Assembly (NCBI GenBank): GCA_026413225.1 | Contig: CM048553.1 | Location: 135,314,190 to 135,378,189, forward strand | From: Otis tarda | Lineage: Eukaryota; Chordata; Aves; Otidiformes; Otididae | Length of the DNA stretch: 64,000 nucleotides | Direction of reading: 5' to 3' | Shown: piece after piece, positions 48,752 through 61,302 of the stretch | Numbering within the stretch: the stretch's first letter is position 1 | Layout of the letters: the number at the start of each line of letters is the position of its first letter | The notes under the pieces: model-generated | What the model was told of the DNA's origin: nothing | Database searches by the model: none | The model's input: the letters and a program-made list of their open reading frames with translations, nothing else | Made by a program: the position numbers and the translations under genes

Positions 48752-51700
48752 CTGAAAACTGTTTTTTGATTTCTTAAAATAAGTATTGGCAACGTATGAA
48801 TACAGTAACACTGGTGCTCAACCACAGAGATCTTTCATCTCATACAACTTGATCTGGATTCATTGACAAACAGACTTTAATCCAGTCTGTCAGCAGGTAT
48901 GTCTGACCAAGATAACGCAGTCTGAGCAGCGCTTCTTTCCTTTTCAAACAGAAGCTGACTGGCCTTATTGCTCCCAGCAAATCAGCTTGGATGTTTCCAC
49001 TTCAAAACCATCCCCGCGCTAAATGACAAGCCTCATCTGAGCACTTTCTTCGTGTAAAGCATAGCCTGTGTGACTTTCCACAGTCAAACTCGCCAGCTAT
49101 TTTTATTCAGCGCAGCAGTTATGTCAGTTGCCCTTCAGCGTTACTTTGCATTCTGGAAAGCGGTTTCATAATTTTCTCCTTTGTGCACAGAAATTTCAAA
49201 TGGTAGCTGCAATTGACTGCTGTGCTTGGTTTTGACCACAGCAAGGAGGGATTCAGCAGACACAGCATGTGATGTCTTCTAGGAAACCAAACCATTTTGA
49301 ATTCTTTCTCATTGTAGAAGGTTGCTCAGTCGTCCTAATTCACAATACAAAGTTATCTGTGAAGTCACAAAACAGGGCTGTTGTCTTTTTATTAATTTTA
49401 TTGCAGCACTCTGTATTCTAGGCTGGCTGTACACAGCCTAGAATCCTCACTTTACCACCCCTCTGCCTTCATCCCTTTCTACAGGATTTCTCCTCAGTGC
49501 TGGCAATTGCAACACATCACTGCCACTGAAAGAGCTATAATGGCTTACACAGCATTAACATGGACCTTTTTCTGGGTCAATACATCACTGTGCTAAGTGT
49601 CTCCACTGCTGTGAACTTATTATATAGATTTTTTCACTGGTTTCTTAACCAACAATTTGCATGTCAAAATTAAACTTATTAAAAAAAAAAAAAGTCAGCT
49701 GCACATTCTGACAAAGACACATGCATAGTTTAACTGATCAGCCAGGCCTGTTTCCCAGGGAATTGCTGACAGACGAAATCATGACTACCAAAAGTCACAT
49801 TCTTGATAATGGAATGAAACATAGAAATCATCTTTTGTAAGCAACAAGACCAAGAAGATGAAGGTACAGCTGTTTGCAGCACTAGTAATCTAGTTCTGGG
49901 AAGTCTGTATGTTTTCTTTCAAAGGATCAGAATTACTTCTCCTCTGAACTCTGGCCATGAGATGTAATTAATTCCTGTGGTCTGAATTCAGTCTGGGTTC
50001 CATTCTTTGGAGAATACTTAGGTCAAAACAAGTGGTGAGAAAGAGTTTATATCCTGCTGCCAGTCCAATACAGAAAGATACTTAGAACTTAAAGATAAAC
50101 ATAGTTTATGTGATGTTTTGATATAAAATACGTGGTAGCTGCTCATCATTTATTTGCAGTTGATATCTGTAATAGCAGACAATTTGGTACACAATGTACA
50201 GTTATTTGTACATTTTGAAAGGCTTTTTCCAAGGCTTCATTGTCAAACTAGTTTTGTGTAGTATATCAATCATGGGAGAATACTAATCTGATCAGAATCC
50301 TTAAGAGGATTGAGTAATCTAATGCTTACTGAACAGAAATTTTCAGAGCTGAATGTGAGAAATAGTGTTTAAAATGATGAAATATAAAAATAGTAGCTTC
50401 CTTACTGAACTTTCATTTTTTTTAATTGAAAAGCCTATTTTGTGAGATATGTCAAAAATCAAAATGATAAATTAGAAGTATTCAGATAACATTATAATTT
50501 GTATTTTTGATTAGTTTAGATCAATCCAAATTCAAACCCTCTACTTTGTATTCATTCTTGTAGAATACCAAGTCCTTGCATTCCACATGCAAGTAGGATC
50601 TTCCTCTGACTGTAAACCAGAGAGGAATTTTGTAGTAATTCTTTCTTTTCCTCCATTTTCTACTTCTTCTGAAAAATAAAAATGTATGGCTTGTACAGAT
50701 ACGAAGAACAAAAGGAACTTCGTAGAAGCAGTTTACACTCCCTGACTTTGTAGTGTGTCTGATACTTTGATGAGCTTCTAACAGGAATCTTTTCGTTGTT
50801 TTTTATGGATGTTAACACACATGCCCAAAGTAGACATCTTGAAATGCTAAAAACATAAAAAGCCATGAACAGTCATTTTTTTCCCCTACATTTTCTTATG
50901 CTGTTTGAAAATATTGTCACCCCACTGCTCATTTCTAGAGATAATTACCATTTTCCTCTGATAGCAGCAGGCAGCCAGCTTCACTTTGCCTAAAACCATC
51001 TTCTCCACAGAAAAGCTGTGGCCAGGCTAGCTTGTGTCACTAGTGTCTTTTAATCATTTGCAGGGAGTGTTGCAGGGTGACGCTAATACCTTTATTTAGC
51101 CTGGCTGTTTGCAATGTAACTGCAGAGTGATTTTCATTCTAAGCAAGTAGAAGAGATGTCATGTGAAAGCTACATCACTGGGCTCTAGGGTGGAAGAGCA
51201 TGTAGAAGATTTTCGCAGAAAGGAAGAGTGGAGTGCAAACAAAATATATTCCAACATAAACCCTTAAACATGGTTGGTTTAACCAGTGATGTTATCCACT
51301 CACAGAGGCTGAATTTTTCAGTAACTTCCTGACAGCTGTTAGAGAAATGACTGAAAACTGGTTCAGGCAGCTCCAAGATGCTTTTCCTTTTCACGCCACC
51401 TCAGCCCCTAATCTGCAGAGGACATTCTGGGGCCATGCTCTGACCTGAGTAGGAAATGAAGTATTATCCCCAATTTAAATTGTTTGAGAGATACCAGACC
51501 TGAAATAGTCGTCCTGGTACTTGGTGTCAATGGGTGAGGACGCCATCAGCAGCCCTGTGAGTCAAAATTCAGAAAACTGATGTGAAGGCACCTTTGCTTT
51601 ACTTTTTCATGGTCTGTGCTGAAAACAGTTTATCTAGACGTACAAGCCTGGTCTTACAGTTTGCTTTGATTCCACAGGCCAGTGAAAAGGTTGAACTGAT

Positions 51701-54631
51701 TTGAACTTTGAGATGGATAGCAGCTGTTGTACTAAGCTATTTAAAACCACCAATTTAGGCTAAACCTTGGCTAAGTAAATACAAAGCTGCAACCATACAT
51801 AGTACCCATAATGAGCTTTCCTTTTTCAATTTCAGTGGGTAGAATTTATTTTTAAATCAACAATATTTCACTGCCAGATTTTCCAATACCAAATTTTCCC
51901 TTGCCAGATACTGAAATAACTAACCAAAAAAGGAGAACTAAAAATGAAGCAGGTGAGTTTATTTTCATTTTTTCATGAGTGAAGTCACTGTTCATCACTG
52001 CTGAATGCCATTTAGCTCTCCCCTCCCTAAAACACAGTTTAAAAAAGCCCAACATTGGAATAATGCAACAATATGAAAAGTTGTATCTCTGTGTGTGTGT
52101 GTGTGCGCATGTCTCACACATTTCTGGAATGAGAGAAAGGAAGATGAAGTGGACGAGAGGAAATACAAACAAAATCAGCCTATGATGATGTGTTGGTTTG
52201 TGTTGCCTTTGAAGTCCAAAAATCAGCACATAAATATAAGAATAAAAGAAGTTCCAAAGCATTCTTTCTGAAGTCACTAGCTTGTTTCCTTATCATTGAG
52301 TAAGGCAAGTAATACAATGCTGACATAAGCAAGATAATAATGTTAATTTTTTACCAAGGTAGAAGAGAATGAGTGAGCAGGTAATAGGGTATGGATAGAA
52401 AGATTAATTCTGAGACACAAGCTTGAGGTTTAGTTCCTGTTACCTTCCAGACTTACACTTAACCCTAAAAAATCTGAAGGTCCTTTGCCAGTAAGTCAGC
52501 CTATCAGAGAATTTCTTGGGAATGCAGAAGCTGGCATTTAGTGGCAGCTTGACATAGCAATATATAGCAAAATAGACTTCTCAGTATCTTACTGTAAGTT
52601 ACTCCTAGACAGAAATTTGAACAAACCAACAAATATTTTGTGAAAACAAAGCTTAATTATTTTCCCAGGAAACAAAAAATGGTACGTATTATGTGGCTAT
52701 TTCATTGATTTATTAAGTATTTGCAAACCTTGGCAGGTTTCATTACTACTTTGAAACCACATCCACTTCAATGACAGATTCACACAGCTGCTGGGATTGC
52801 GCAGTCCAATTTGCAATTTTTCATGAGAATTAGAGGCCTCAGCTGTAGGCTTTGGATCGAAGGCCAGGGTTTGTATCCATCATTCCTGTTTACACCCATC
52901 AATGGTAAAAATCACAGGTTCATGTGAATGGCTTTTGGACAAAGCTAGGTGAAGGTCTGTTGTTACTAATAGGTTTTGCTCTGCAATTTCCTGCTCATTT
53001 GGATGTGAAACTTTAGCAAGACAAACTAACAAAATCAATAGAGTATTTATTACCTTGTGACATGTCGCTTAGCAGTTTTGCATGGTGTTCACCCACCATC
53101 CATGTCTGTGCAAGTACAAGCCATTTCTGAAAGCTACGGCTTTCCATCCTAACTCCTGTCCTGTGGGAGCCACTCCTTGGTCACTGCTCTACATGCAGCA
53201 GTCGTGGTCTCATGACATACCCAGTGTCGTTTCTCCTAGTTCATGAGCATTTTCATGACACTGCTTATAACTGGGGTATAAAGTTCTTTTGAAAAGTAAA
53301 AGAGGAGCATGTCACCATTCTCTCTTACCCTGAGAAGCAACGTTCTTGTGTTCAAATTAAGAGCTTAGTATAGGATCTCATATCAAGTAAATCTTAGAAT
53401 GCCCATGGCTGAATACCCTTCTCAGAGTTTTCAATTTTCGCATTCAGCAAACAAAAGCAGAGTACACCATGGTCTCTAATAACAAAAATAAAATACCTCA
53501 CAGTGTGGTTGTTTGTTTTTTTTTTAAATTTGAAATAAAAGTAAAACAGTGTCACAGAAGTTCAAATCTCATCTCTTCCTATATTTCACATTTTTACCTG
53601 CAATGAAGCTGAAAGGGAAATGGTTGGGTTTTGTTTGGTTTTTTTTTAAGTGCAGGTGATTTAGTTGGTTTACGTTTAGCAGGGCGGATGGCATTAATAA
53701 ACAGAGAACCCAATGGAATTACTTGCATAAAATTACTGAAATATTCAAACATTTCTATGATAAGAGTTGATACCAAGGTAAACACTAAACTTTCTCACAA
53801 AACATATTTTCTATTTTTCTTTCAGCTGTACTTAGAGGTAAGGTTAGATCCTTTTTCCTCAGCTATCTCTTAGCATTTATTCTTGGGTTGTCCTCTCTTT
53901 TTGTTTCTATTTCTCTCCTCTATATTTCAGTTTCATAAACTGATTTGCCACCTTTTCCTTTGTTTTTGGAAAGATGCGAAAAGTTTCTGTGAGAACTTTC
54001 TGTTCTGCCTTTTGAGAATTCCCTTCTAACCTCTCTGCACTCACTCTAGAGTTCCTATTTAGTGAGTCCAACTAGGAGCACTTATGTGCTACTTGAACTA
54101 TTTTTGGCTAGAGGAGAGGTAGGTCTGTTCATTTTCGTCAGGACCAACACTTAGTGTACCAGTACAATAAAAATGTTCTGTGTTCTAAGAAGATGTACAT
54201 TTTTGGTCCAGATGTCAACTGAAAAGTTCACGGCTTGGGGTTCTGTATAGAGGAAATAATCTAATGACATTTTGACTTGGGTATTTATATTGCCTCTGCC
54301 TAAATCCTCCCTTGCAATTAGGCTCTGTTCTCAATTCCAGTCAGTGTAAGCATATTTTCCCAATCCCAGATAATGTATGTAATTTAGGATTTTAGTGATA
54401 TCAACAGGTTTATTTTGAAGACGAAAACATTGAATTAGGAGTTTGGAGTTTGACCTAAGCGCATGCTAAAAGCCACTTCTTACCTCAATGTGGTTCATTA
54501 TTTCCACATAAAAGGTTTTCCCCTAAACCAGCCACACAACAAGCATCTCACCATCCTGTGCAGGACCAGCTCACCCTGTAAATTCTGCGCAGTTTCCACA
54601 TCATGATATTTGGACTGGGAAGTATTTAATA
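48752..54631. other. Intergenic DNA, no gene recognised
   Basis: AT-rich sequence with poly-A or poly-T runs and short frames only. A short GT run lies near 52090-52105. No CR1 or LTR ends were noticed. Confidence 0.55.
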
Positions 54632-55447
54632 TCACTCACATGTTGGGTAGCCATTATCTATTATTTTAGGAACACAAGGAGTATCTAAACAGCACAAGTG
54701 AGAGAACAGAAGACTAAGATGATCACATGCAGAATATGATCCAGGAGATAGCACTGCTGAGGCACTTACACCTTGTGGATGATTATTCTGGGGCCAGAGA
54801 AAAGCTCTGCAAGTCTGCAATTCCCAGACTCCATCAATTGCTGACAGAAGCCTCCTTCTCTCTACGTGAGCCAAGACACAGCATTTATATGTAGTTCTTC
54901 TCTGTGCAAAAATCCCAGCTGACCACTGTGTCAAGTGCATTATCATCTCTGCAGACTGAGTATGGAGAATAACATGAAGCTGGACTTTGCAGAATCTGTT
55001 CTGCCTAAAAAGTGAACAGATTGTGGTGTTCTGCATAGCCTCCTCCATATGAGGGTTCTTCATTGGGCCAGGCAAACTCACCAAGGATCTCAGGAGGAAG
55101 AACCTTTTGGCTGCTGGGAACTTTTTAAAGGAGAAATCTCTTAGCTGGCTGACCTTGGTGGGCAGGAACTCTAGAGTCACCATGTGGGTTATCTCCTATG
55201 TCTTCCAAACAGTGCTGGCATCTCTTGCTGAAATGTCCTCAGAGGAACAGGAAGTGACTTGCCTCACGACCAGCTGGAAACTGATGGCTTTGATTAGTTT
55301 ATAAACCACTTTTAAATCCTTTGCTTGTGCAGCGTTGCACTGAGTCATGCTGGTGAGCTTCTGCTTCCCTTGCCTTGCAATACCCTTATGTGCGTTCTGG
55401 TAACAGACTTCCAGTGGAAGCTGCTGCAAGTTTACCACATGGTGCAA
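54632..55447 (-). pseudogene. Long open frame with one internal TAG, unrecognised
   Basis: A single minus-strand frame is open for 272 codons except for a TAG at 55198-55196. The part before it encodes residues such as KVVYKLIKAISFQLVVRQVT, the part after such as VTLEFLPTKVSQLRDFSFKK. No ATG starts the first part (the frame entry is a TTG), so it would need an upstream exon. I recognise no domain. It could be a decayed single-exon coding sequence, a retrocopy or a chance open stretch. Confidence 0.2.
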
Positions 55448-55553
55448 TGCCAGTTGCAGAACTCAGAGAAATGTAGTCTGGAAGACTAACAGAGCATATT
55501 TGCAGAAAGGTACATGAGTGAGAATTCAGGATGATGACCACTGACACATTCAT

Positions 55554-56145
55554 AGAATCATAGAATAGTTTGGGTTGGAAGGAACCTTTAAAGGTCATCT
55601 AGTCCAACTCCCCTGCAAGGAGCAGGGACAGATCATGTTGTTCATAGCCTCATCCAACCTGGTGTTGCATGTTTCCAGGGACGGGGCATCCACCACCTCT
55701 CTGGGCAACCTGTGCCAGTGTTCCACCACCCTCATTTGAAAAAAAAAATTTCCTGATGTCTAATCTGAATCTATCTTCCTCTATTTTAAAACCATTACTC
55801 CTTGTCCTTTCATAACAGGCCCTGCTAAAGAGTTTCTTCCCATCTTTCCTATAAGCCCCTTAGGTACTGGAAGACTGCTATAAGGTCTCCCTGGAGCCTC
55901 CTCTTCTCCAGGCTGAACAGCCCCAACTCTCCCAGCCTGTCCTCGCAGGAGAGGTGCTTCAGCCCTCTGATAATTTTTGTGGCCCTCCTCTGGACTCACT
56001 CCAACTGGTCCATGTCCTTCTTATGTTGTGGACTCCAGAACTGGATGCAGTACTCCAGGTGGGGTCTCACCAGAGTGAAGTAGAGGGGCAGAATCACCTC
56101 CCTTGACCTGCTGGCCATGCTTCTTTTGATGCAGCCCAGGATGTG
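55554..56145 (-). mobile_element. 5'-truncated CR1, 3' part
   Basis: It starts with the inverted octamers CATAGAATCATAGAATAG and reads in reverse through the CR1 3' UTR (GGGCATCCACCACCTCTCTG) into the end of ORF2 (encoding [20 protein letters not shown]). Homology ends abruptly at GCCCAGGATGTGG near 56145. The coding part has frameshifts and an internal A-run at 55740. Confidence 0.93.
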
Positions 56146-59101
56146 GTAAAGAGGAAGGCACACTAGCACATAAACAGGGAGATAGCATCTGGAACTGCAA
56201 AGACCAAACAAGTAAAGGTCAGGTTGTGAGACACTTCGAAACATCATGGAATACAGTTGGAGAGCCAATACGTTAGCCTGGAATGCGAAGCCATGTATAC
56301 AAATATTTCCCTGAAGTTTCAGGACTTAACTAAAATAAAGACTGAAATGCCCATGTTGACATCAGTTTTACACTGCGTAGGGCTTTATCATGTGGATGTA
56401 ATTTCATTCAATAATAGCTTTAGTCTGGAAACTGAGCTTATTCGTGTAGTCAGGCTTGTTCATTTTTACATAGCAGATTACTTCAGTATAGTTCAAAGTG
56501 TATCAAAATGGGTTTTTCAAGGTAGCTTGTATCAGCAATGGCCAGAAGTCAGCAGAGAGGCAGGCAGGCTTTCTCTGCTGCACTGATATGTCATGAGTCT
56601 TGCATTCTTGATACTGTATTAGTCTTTCGTTAGAAATCAGCAGTACAGCATCATTTTTTTTTTGTAATGCAAGGAAGGGCTTTAACCTGACCTCACTGAA
56701 GGACCAAAAATTATTTTTATTTTCATAATTGCATTTAACTTTCACAGAATAGCTAGAATGAATCAGAATGATGCAGGGTTCTTCTGGATCTTGCTCAGCA
56801 CTGAACAGAAACACGGATGAACATGTTAAAAAAATGACTGCAATTAAATTTTCACAGCTGAAAATCTACCATGAAAATTAAAAGGATTTACAACATGATC
56901 ATTTTATGCACTTCTGGTGAAACAGTCATATATTGATGATACATGATATTTGACATGTCATTACTCCTGCAGCCAGAATACTCCTCGTAGTTGGCAACTG
57001 GCTACTAAGGAGAAAAAAACCTTTGCTGTGGAAGAATCTGTGCCATTTTTCTATCTGTGCTGACATGTGTGGTGCTTCACAAATAATGATCATAAAAATA
57101 TACTTCAGGAAACTTCATAAAACATACACAACTAGGATGTTGTCCTTCCTGTGCAAAGTCAGCGAATGTGCTGTGACGTGTAAGCTTGCAAAGCAGGATT
57201 CAAGTGGGGCCGAAATGATGTATGGGCTTTGTGCTGTCCTTTGCCCAGAAATGAGTCCCATAAATGGTGTGGAGGTATCTGAGTGAGCAAACAGTTCACA
57301 CTCACTGAAACTATTGATGCTGTATTTGTATTTGCTAATATGATTCAAAAGTAGCCAAATCTAGAAACACCTATTTGTTTACCATATTCAGGTGTGATCT
57401 AATGCTAAGAAAAGGGGAGAGATTAAGAAAGGTATCCGGTTTTATTAGTTTCTAAAAACCCTCACAGTACAGGGTACCAGTAATGACAGAAATGGGAGAC
57501 AAGATTACACTGGCATCTTTTCTACCCCAAATGTTAATGTCAGTTATGAGTAATCAAAAGGCTACAGTAATTATCTAATCTGTTCCCCGTATTTGTATTG
57601 CTTGAGATGTATTTATAATGCTTCTGTCGCCACAGGATTTGTGAACATTTGCTTTAGGAACTGCTCCTACACATTCTGTACGTGCAAGCAGGCCATACTG
57701 CTATGCGTCATTCCACCGATTTGGGCAGAGCTGTGGCAGAGGGAGGCAGGCTTAGGCAGCGTAGTGTGGATGTATGCAAGATGCTTGAGCTAGCGCAGGT
57801 ACTGTGCTGATGTGTATTTTTGCCTTCTGCTGTATGGTCTTCTTTGAGGCACTGCGTTCTGCCATAAAACCACTGGCACAGATTAGAGGAGTCCAATGCA
57901 GGTGGGAGACAAAAAGGAAGGAGACTGGAACCCACGAGCCCAAGTCAGTGCCAGGCTCTCAATAGCAGCTTCTTGGCATGGGCTCAAGCCTGCAAATACT
58001 AACTGCTGAAAGATCAAAGAATTGTATTTGATTTCAAGAACCACAGAACTTCTACTTGTGGGTGTACGTCTGTATGTGCTTAGTATGTAACACATTGCTA
58101 CTGACAGAAATAATGTGATAAAATGCTGAATTGTGTAATTAAAATCCAAGTCCCTCGGTGGTGCTGCTGACTGACTTCACTTCCCTAGTATGAGCTCTAA
58201 GTGGATCTCTGAGGAAGCCTACCATGCCAAACATTGTGTCGTGCTTAATCCTGTACTTGTCCTTTATGCGGTACTCCCTTTGACGTCAGCGGAAACTTAA
58301 CATATGAGAGTGCAGAGGAATCAGGCTGAATTGATTTTTTTTTTTTAATAGTAAAATTAAATGGAAGGAAGCCTTCTGAAATGTACAGAAATCTTACTCC
58401 TTCCTACAACATAAAGGGATGTTTTCTGCTTTATTCTTAAAGGATTCTTACCTGTACGGATTTATGCGTGTGCATGTTAATGAGAGATTGTTAATATACT
58501 TGGCCAGCACAATAGGCAGATTTAAAAGTGATTGCTGGAAAGTATCTAACATGAGCAAACAAGGAATTCCTAATAAATTTCTAACGTGCGTTTCCATTTG
58601 CTGTTCTACATCACATACCCGCAGCCACTTCTAAATAACTTCTGTGTGTACAGTTTTGCCTTCACATTTCTGTTTTGCGGTTGCAACATCATCTTGAGTA
58701 GAGGCATGCAAATGTGAGAGGACACACACTGTGTTAACCAGTAATAAGCTTTAAATATTTTCTGCTTATACTTGAAGAGGTCTGATAAATGCCTTTAATT
58801 TTTATAAGCAATTTCCCAGCTGGTTCCTTTTGCTATTAGCAACAGTAACCACACTGTAGGAATAGACTTTTCTCCCTTCTGCTGCTTCTTAACAAATGAA
58901 AACAAATGACACGTTTTACAACACTGTACGTAGATGATTGACTCATTCTTGTGGTATTGTTCTGGATGATCTCGCTGACAACAGAATTTAGACCCCTGTG
59001 ATTGAATCACAACAGAATAAAATTTAAACCATATTTGAATAAACCCTCTTAAGAAGAAAATGGGATAAACTAATAGGACATTTACAATATAATTCATAAA
59101 T
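56146..59101. other. Intergenic DNA, no gene recognised
   Basis: AT-rich sequence, short frames only, between two CR1 copies. Nothing resembling a carbonic anhydrase exon was seen. Confidence 0.55.
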
Positions 59102-59310
59102 CATAGAACCATAGAACAGTTAGGGTTGGAAGGGACCTTTAAAGGTCATCTAGTCCAAACTCCCTCCAAGGAGCAGGGACATCTCCAACCAGATCAGGTT
59201 GCCCAGAACCCTGTCCAACCTGGCCTTGAATGTTTCCAGGGATGGAGCATCCACCACCTCTCTGGGCAACCTGTGCCAGTGTTCCACCACCCTCATCGCA
59301 AATAATTTTT
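59102..59310 (-). mobile_element. Short CR1 3'-end fragment
   Basis: Inverted octamers CATAGAACCATAGAACAG lead into GTTGGAAGGGACCTTTAAAG and GCATCCACCACCTCTCTGGG, the standard CR1 3' UTR and last codons in reverse. It stops at CCCTCATCGCAAATAATT. Confidence 0.92.
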
Positions 59311-59839
59311 TTCTTATTCCCACACCAATAATTGCTCAGAGGAAGAGGACACAGAAAAGCCTTCAAAAAGGGAGATCTGCAAACCCACTTGGGAACGAGC
59401 TGCCTGACGGGGACAGACCAACCGGCTGCAGGGCAGGGACAAGGAGACTCGGCACACGACCGGATTCTGCCGTTTGCAAAAGGGTCCTCAAGGTCTGAGC
59501 CGTCCTGTCCTGTGGTAAAACATCAGAGCGTTGAGCAATATAAAAACATCCAAAATATGCATTGCTCAATTTTATTCTTGCAAGTCCGTTCCCGGGAGCG
59601 GCAGCTGAACCGCTCGCACGGTAAGTCTGCATTTCCTAAATCCTAGGAAGTGTAAGCACAGCTCTACCTGCCACCTTCTCCGACAGCGATCAGAAAAAAA
59701 AAAAAAAAAGAACCCACACTCTTAAGAAGCAGTAACGTCCTCATTCTCCTCGAGCGTGATCACAGCTCCCCTCGGCAAGCTGCGCTGTCCTCCGCCTCCA
59801 AATCCCCGTTAATTCCTTCCAAAACCCGGTACCTATGAG

Positions 59840-60560
59840 AACCCCCCCGGGGGCGGCAGGATGCAGGATTCTCACCCCCCAGCCCCCCCCAAACAGCTGC
59901 CCCGGCAGCAGGGCCCTTCCCTCCGGCCCCAGCAGGGAGCAGCAGGAGACCGCGGTGCCGCTCCCTTGCACGCCCACGCACACGCGCGCTCACACCCGCG
60001 CACGGACGCGCGCTCCTCCCCGAGGGTCACGGCGCTCGCTTTCCAGCGCCCGGCCGGGCGCCCGCAGGTGCGCAATGCAGGGGAGGGAAGGGGAGAGGAA
60101 GGAGGGCTGCGCCCACCCTGCCTGCGGCCCCCCTGCTCCGCTCCATGCCGCCCGGCTCCCGGGGGCGCTACCGGCCGGGGCGGCCGCAGCTCCGCCGCCG
60201 CGGCGGATCGCGGATTATAAGCGACCGCTCTCTCTCCGCCCCCAGCGGAGTCTCCCTCCGCCCCCCGTCCGCGCTCCCCTCCCCTTCCTCCGGCCGCGGA
60301 GAAGGACATGGAGTTGGCGGGAGCCTATAAAAGCCCCTGAGAGGCGGCTGGGGTCACGGCGCTGCCGCAGCTTCCAGGGAGAGAGCCGCGCCGCGCACCA
60401 TGTCCCACCACTGGGGATACGGCAGCCAGGACGGTGAGTGGCCGGCGGGCTGCGGGGACACCGGACGGCCACCCCCGCGTCCTCGGGAGCAGCGCCCGGG
60501 ACGTGCCCGCTGCGCGTCGGAGCGAGCCCTTGCCCTGAGCGGGAATGAGCTCGGTGGCAC
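59840..60560. promoter_or_regulatory. CpG island over the CA2 promoter and first exon
   Basis: About 700 bases dense in CpG and C-rich tracts, starting soon after an A-run at about 59694-59709 and ending in a T-run at about 60560. GC-box-like GGGGCGG motifs lie near 59851 and 60175. It spans the TATA box, 5' UTR and exon 1 of the carbonic anhydrase gene. CpG-island promoters are usually broadly active; the strong TATA suggests focused initiation as well. Confidence 0.85.
60326..60333 (+). promoter_or_regulatory. TATA box (TATAAAAG) of CA2
   Basis: TATAAAAG lies 74 bases before the CA2 start codon, which predicts a transcription start near 60355-60358 and a 5' UTR of about 45 bases. A weaker ATTATAAG is found at 60214. 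Position and sequence are typical of a focused promoter. Confidence 0.8.
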
Positions 60561-61302
60561 TTTTTTTTTTTTTTCCCTTTTCTTTTTTATTTTTATTATT
60601 ATTTTTTTTAACCTTGAGATGCCACCTGCGCCTGAGCAGGGAGCCTCGCAGTTTGCCCGGAGCATCTTCTAGTTTCCTGCTGTCATTCCTTTACGTTGGT
60701 AACGGCGCGGGGAAGAAGAGGGGACGGGGCCCTGCTCCCGCAGGACGGGGTGGCCTCTAGAAGGAGCTCCCCAGTAAAACCCCAGCCTCAGCCTCCAAGG
60801 CTCGGGGGCTGCCGGGTCCCTGCCTCGGTCCCCAGGTGGGATTTCCCCTCCTCTGTATCATGGAATGGTTTGCGTTGGAAGGGACCTTTAAAGGTCGTCT
60901 GGTCCAACCCTCCTACAAGGAGTAGAGACATCTTCAGCCACATCAGATTGCTCAGCATGGGCAGCCTGCACGGACGGTGCGCTGTTAAATGCTGATGGTA
61001 GCGTTAAAACATCCCGGTTTTCTAGACTGAGGGTTATCACAGGGAGGGTTGTCCCCCTGAGCTTCGTGTCTTTTCCCGCTGAGCTGCTTTACCCTCTCTT
61101 GCAGGACCCGCCCACTGGCATGAACACTTCCCCATTGCCAATGGCGAGCGGCAGTCCCCCATTGCCATCTGCACCAAGTCTGCCAGGTACGACTCGTCTC
61201 TGAAGCCTCTCAGCTTCAGTTATGATGCGGGCACGGCGAGAAACATCGTCAACAATGGGCACTCCTTCAACGTAGAGTTTGATGATTCTTCTGACAAGTC
61301 AG
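60400..61302 (+). CDS. CA2: Carbonic anhydrase II, 5' part (exons 1-2), gene continues past the window
   Basis: Cytosolic alpha-carbonic anhydrase, a zinc enzyme that interconverts CO2 and bicarbonate. Exon 1 (60400-60433) encodes [11 protein letters not shown] and one base of the next codon, ending at a GTGAGT donor. Exon 2 (61105-61302, 198 nt) follows TCTCTTGCAG and encodes [20 protein letters not shown] through [17 protein letters not shown], ending one base into the next codon at GTGAGA. Exon sizes and phases match vertebrate CA2. Visible active-site residues by usual numbering are Asn62, the proton-shuttle His64 and Asn67. The zinc-binding histidines (94, 96, 119) are encoded in exons 3-4, beyond base 64000. 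Intron 1 is 671 bp and carries a CR1 scrap. The start codon is the first ATG after the TATA box. The His64-containing wording favours CA2 over CA3 (Lys64) and CA13, but paralogue choice rests on 77 residues. Confidence 0.93.
60858..60960 (-). mobile_element. CR1 3'-end scrap in CA2 intron 1
   Basis: TGTATCATGGAATGG followed by GTTGGAAGGGACCTTTAAAG and GGTCCAACCCTCCTACAAGG is the CR1 3' UTR in reverse, about 100 bases long. It lies about 145 bases upstream of exon 2 and leaves both splice sites intact. Confidence 0.88.

Noticed and set aside
48501-48811. A single fused protein joining the exon-like segment to CR1 ORF2
   Set aside because: The frame has no ATG at its start (GTG entry), and the first part ends at a good donor site before the CR1 begins. 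Continuity of frame is probably coincidence.
59835-60437. A 200-codon Arg/Pro/Ala-rich frame over the CA2 promoter
   Set aside because: It lies in the CpG island, runs through the TATA box and exon 1 out of frame, and has low-complexity composition typical of GC-rich DNA.
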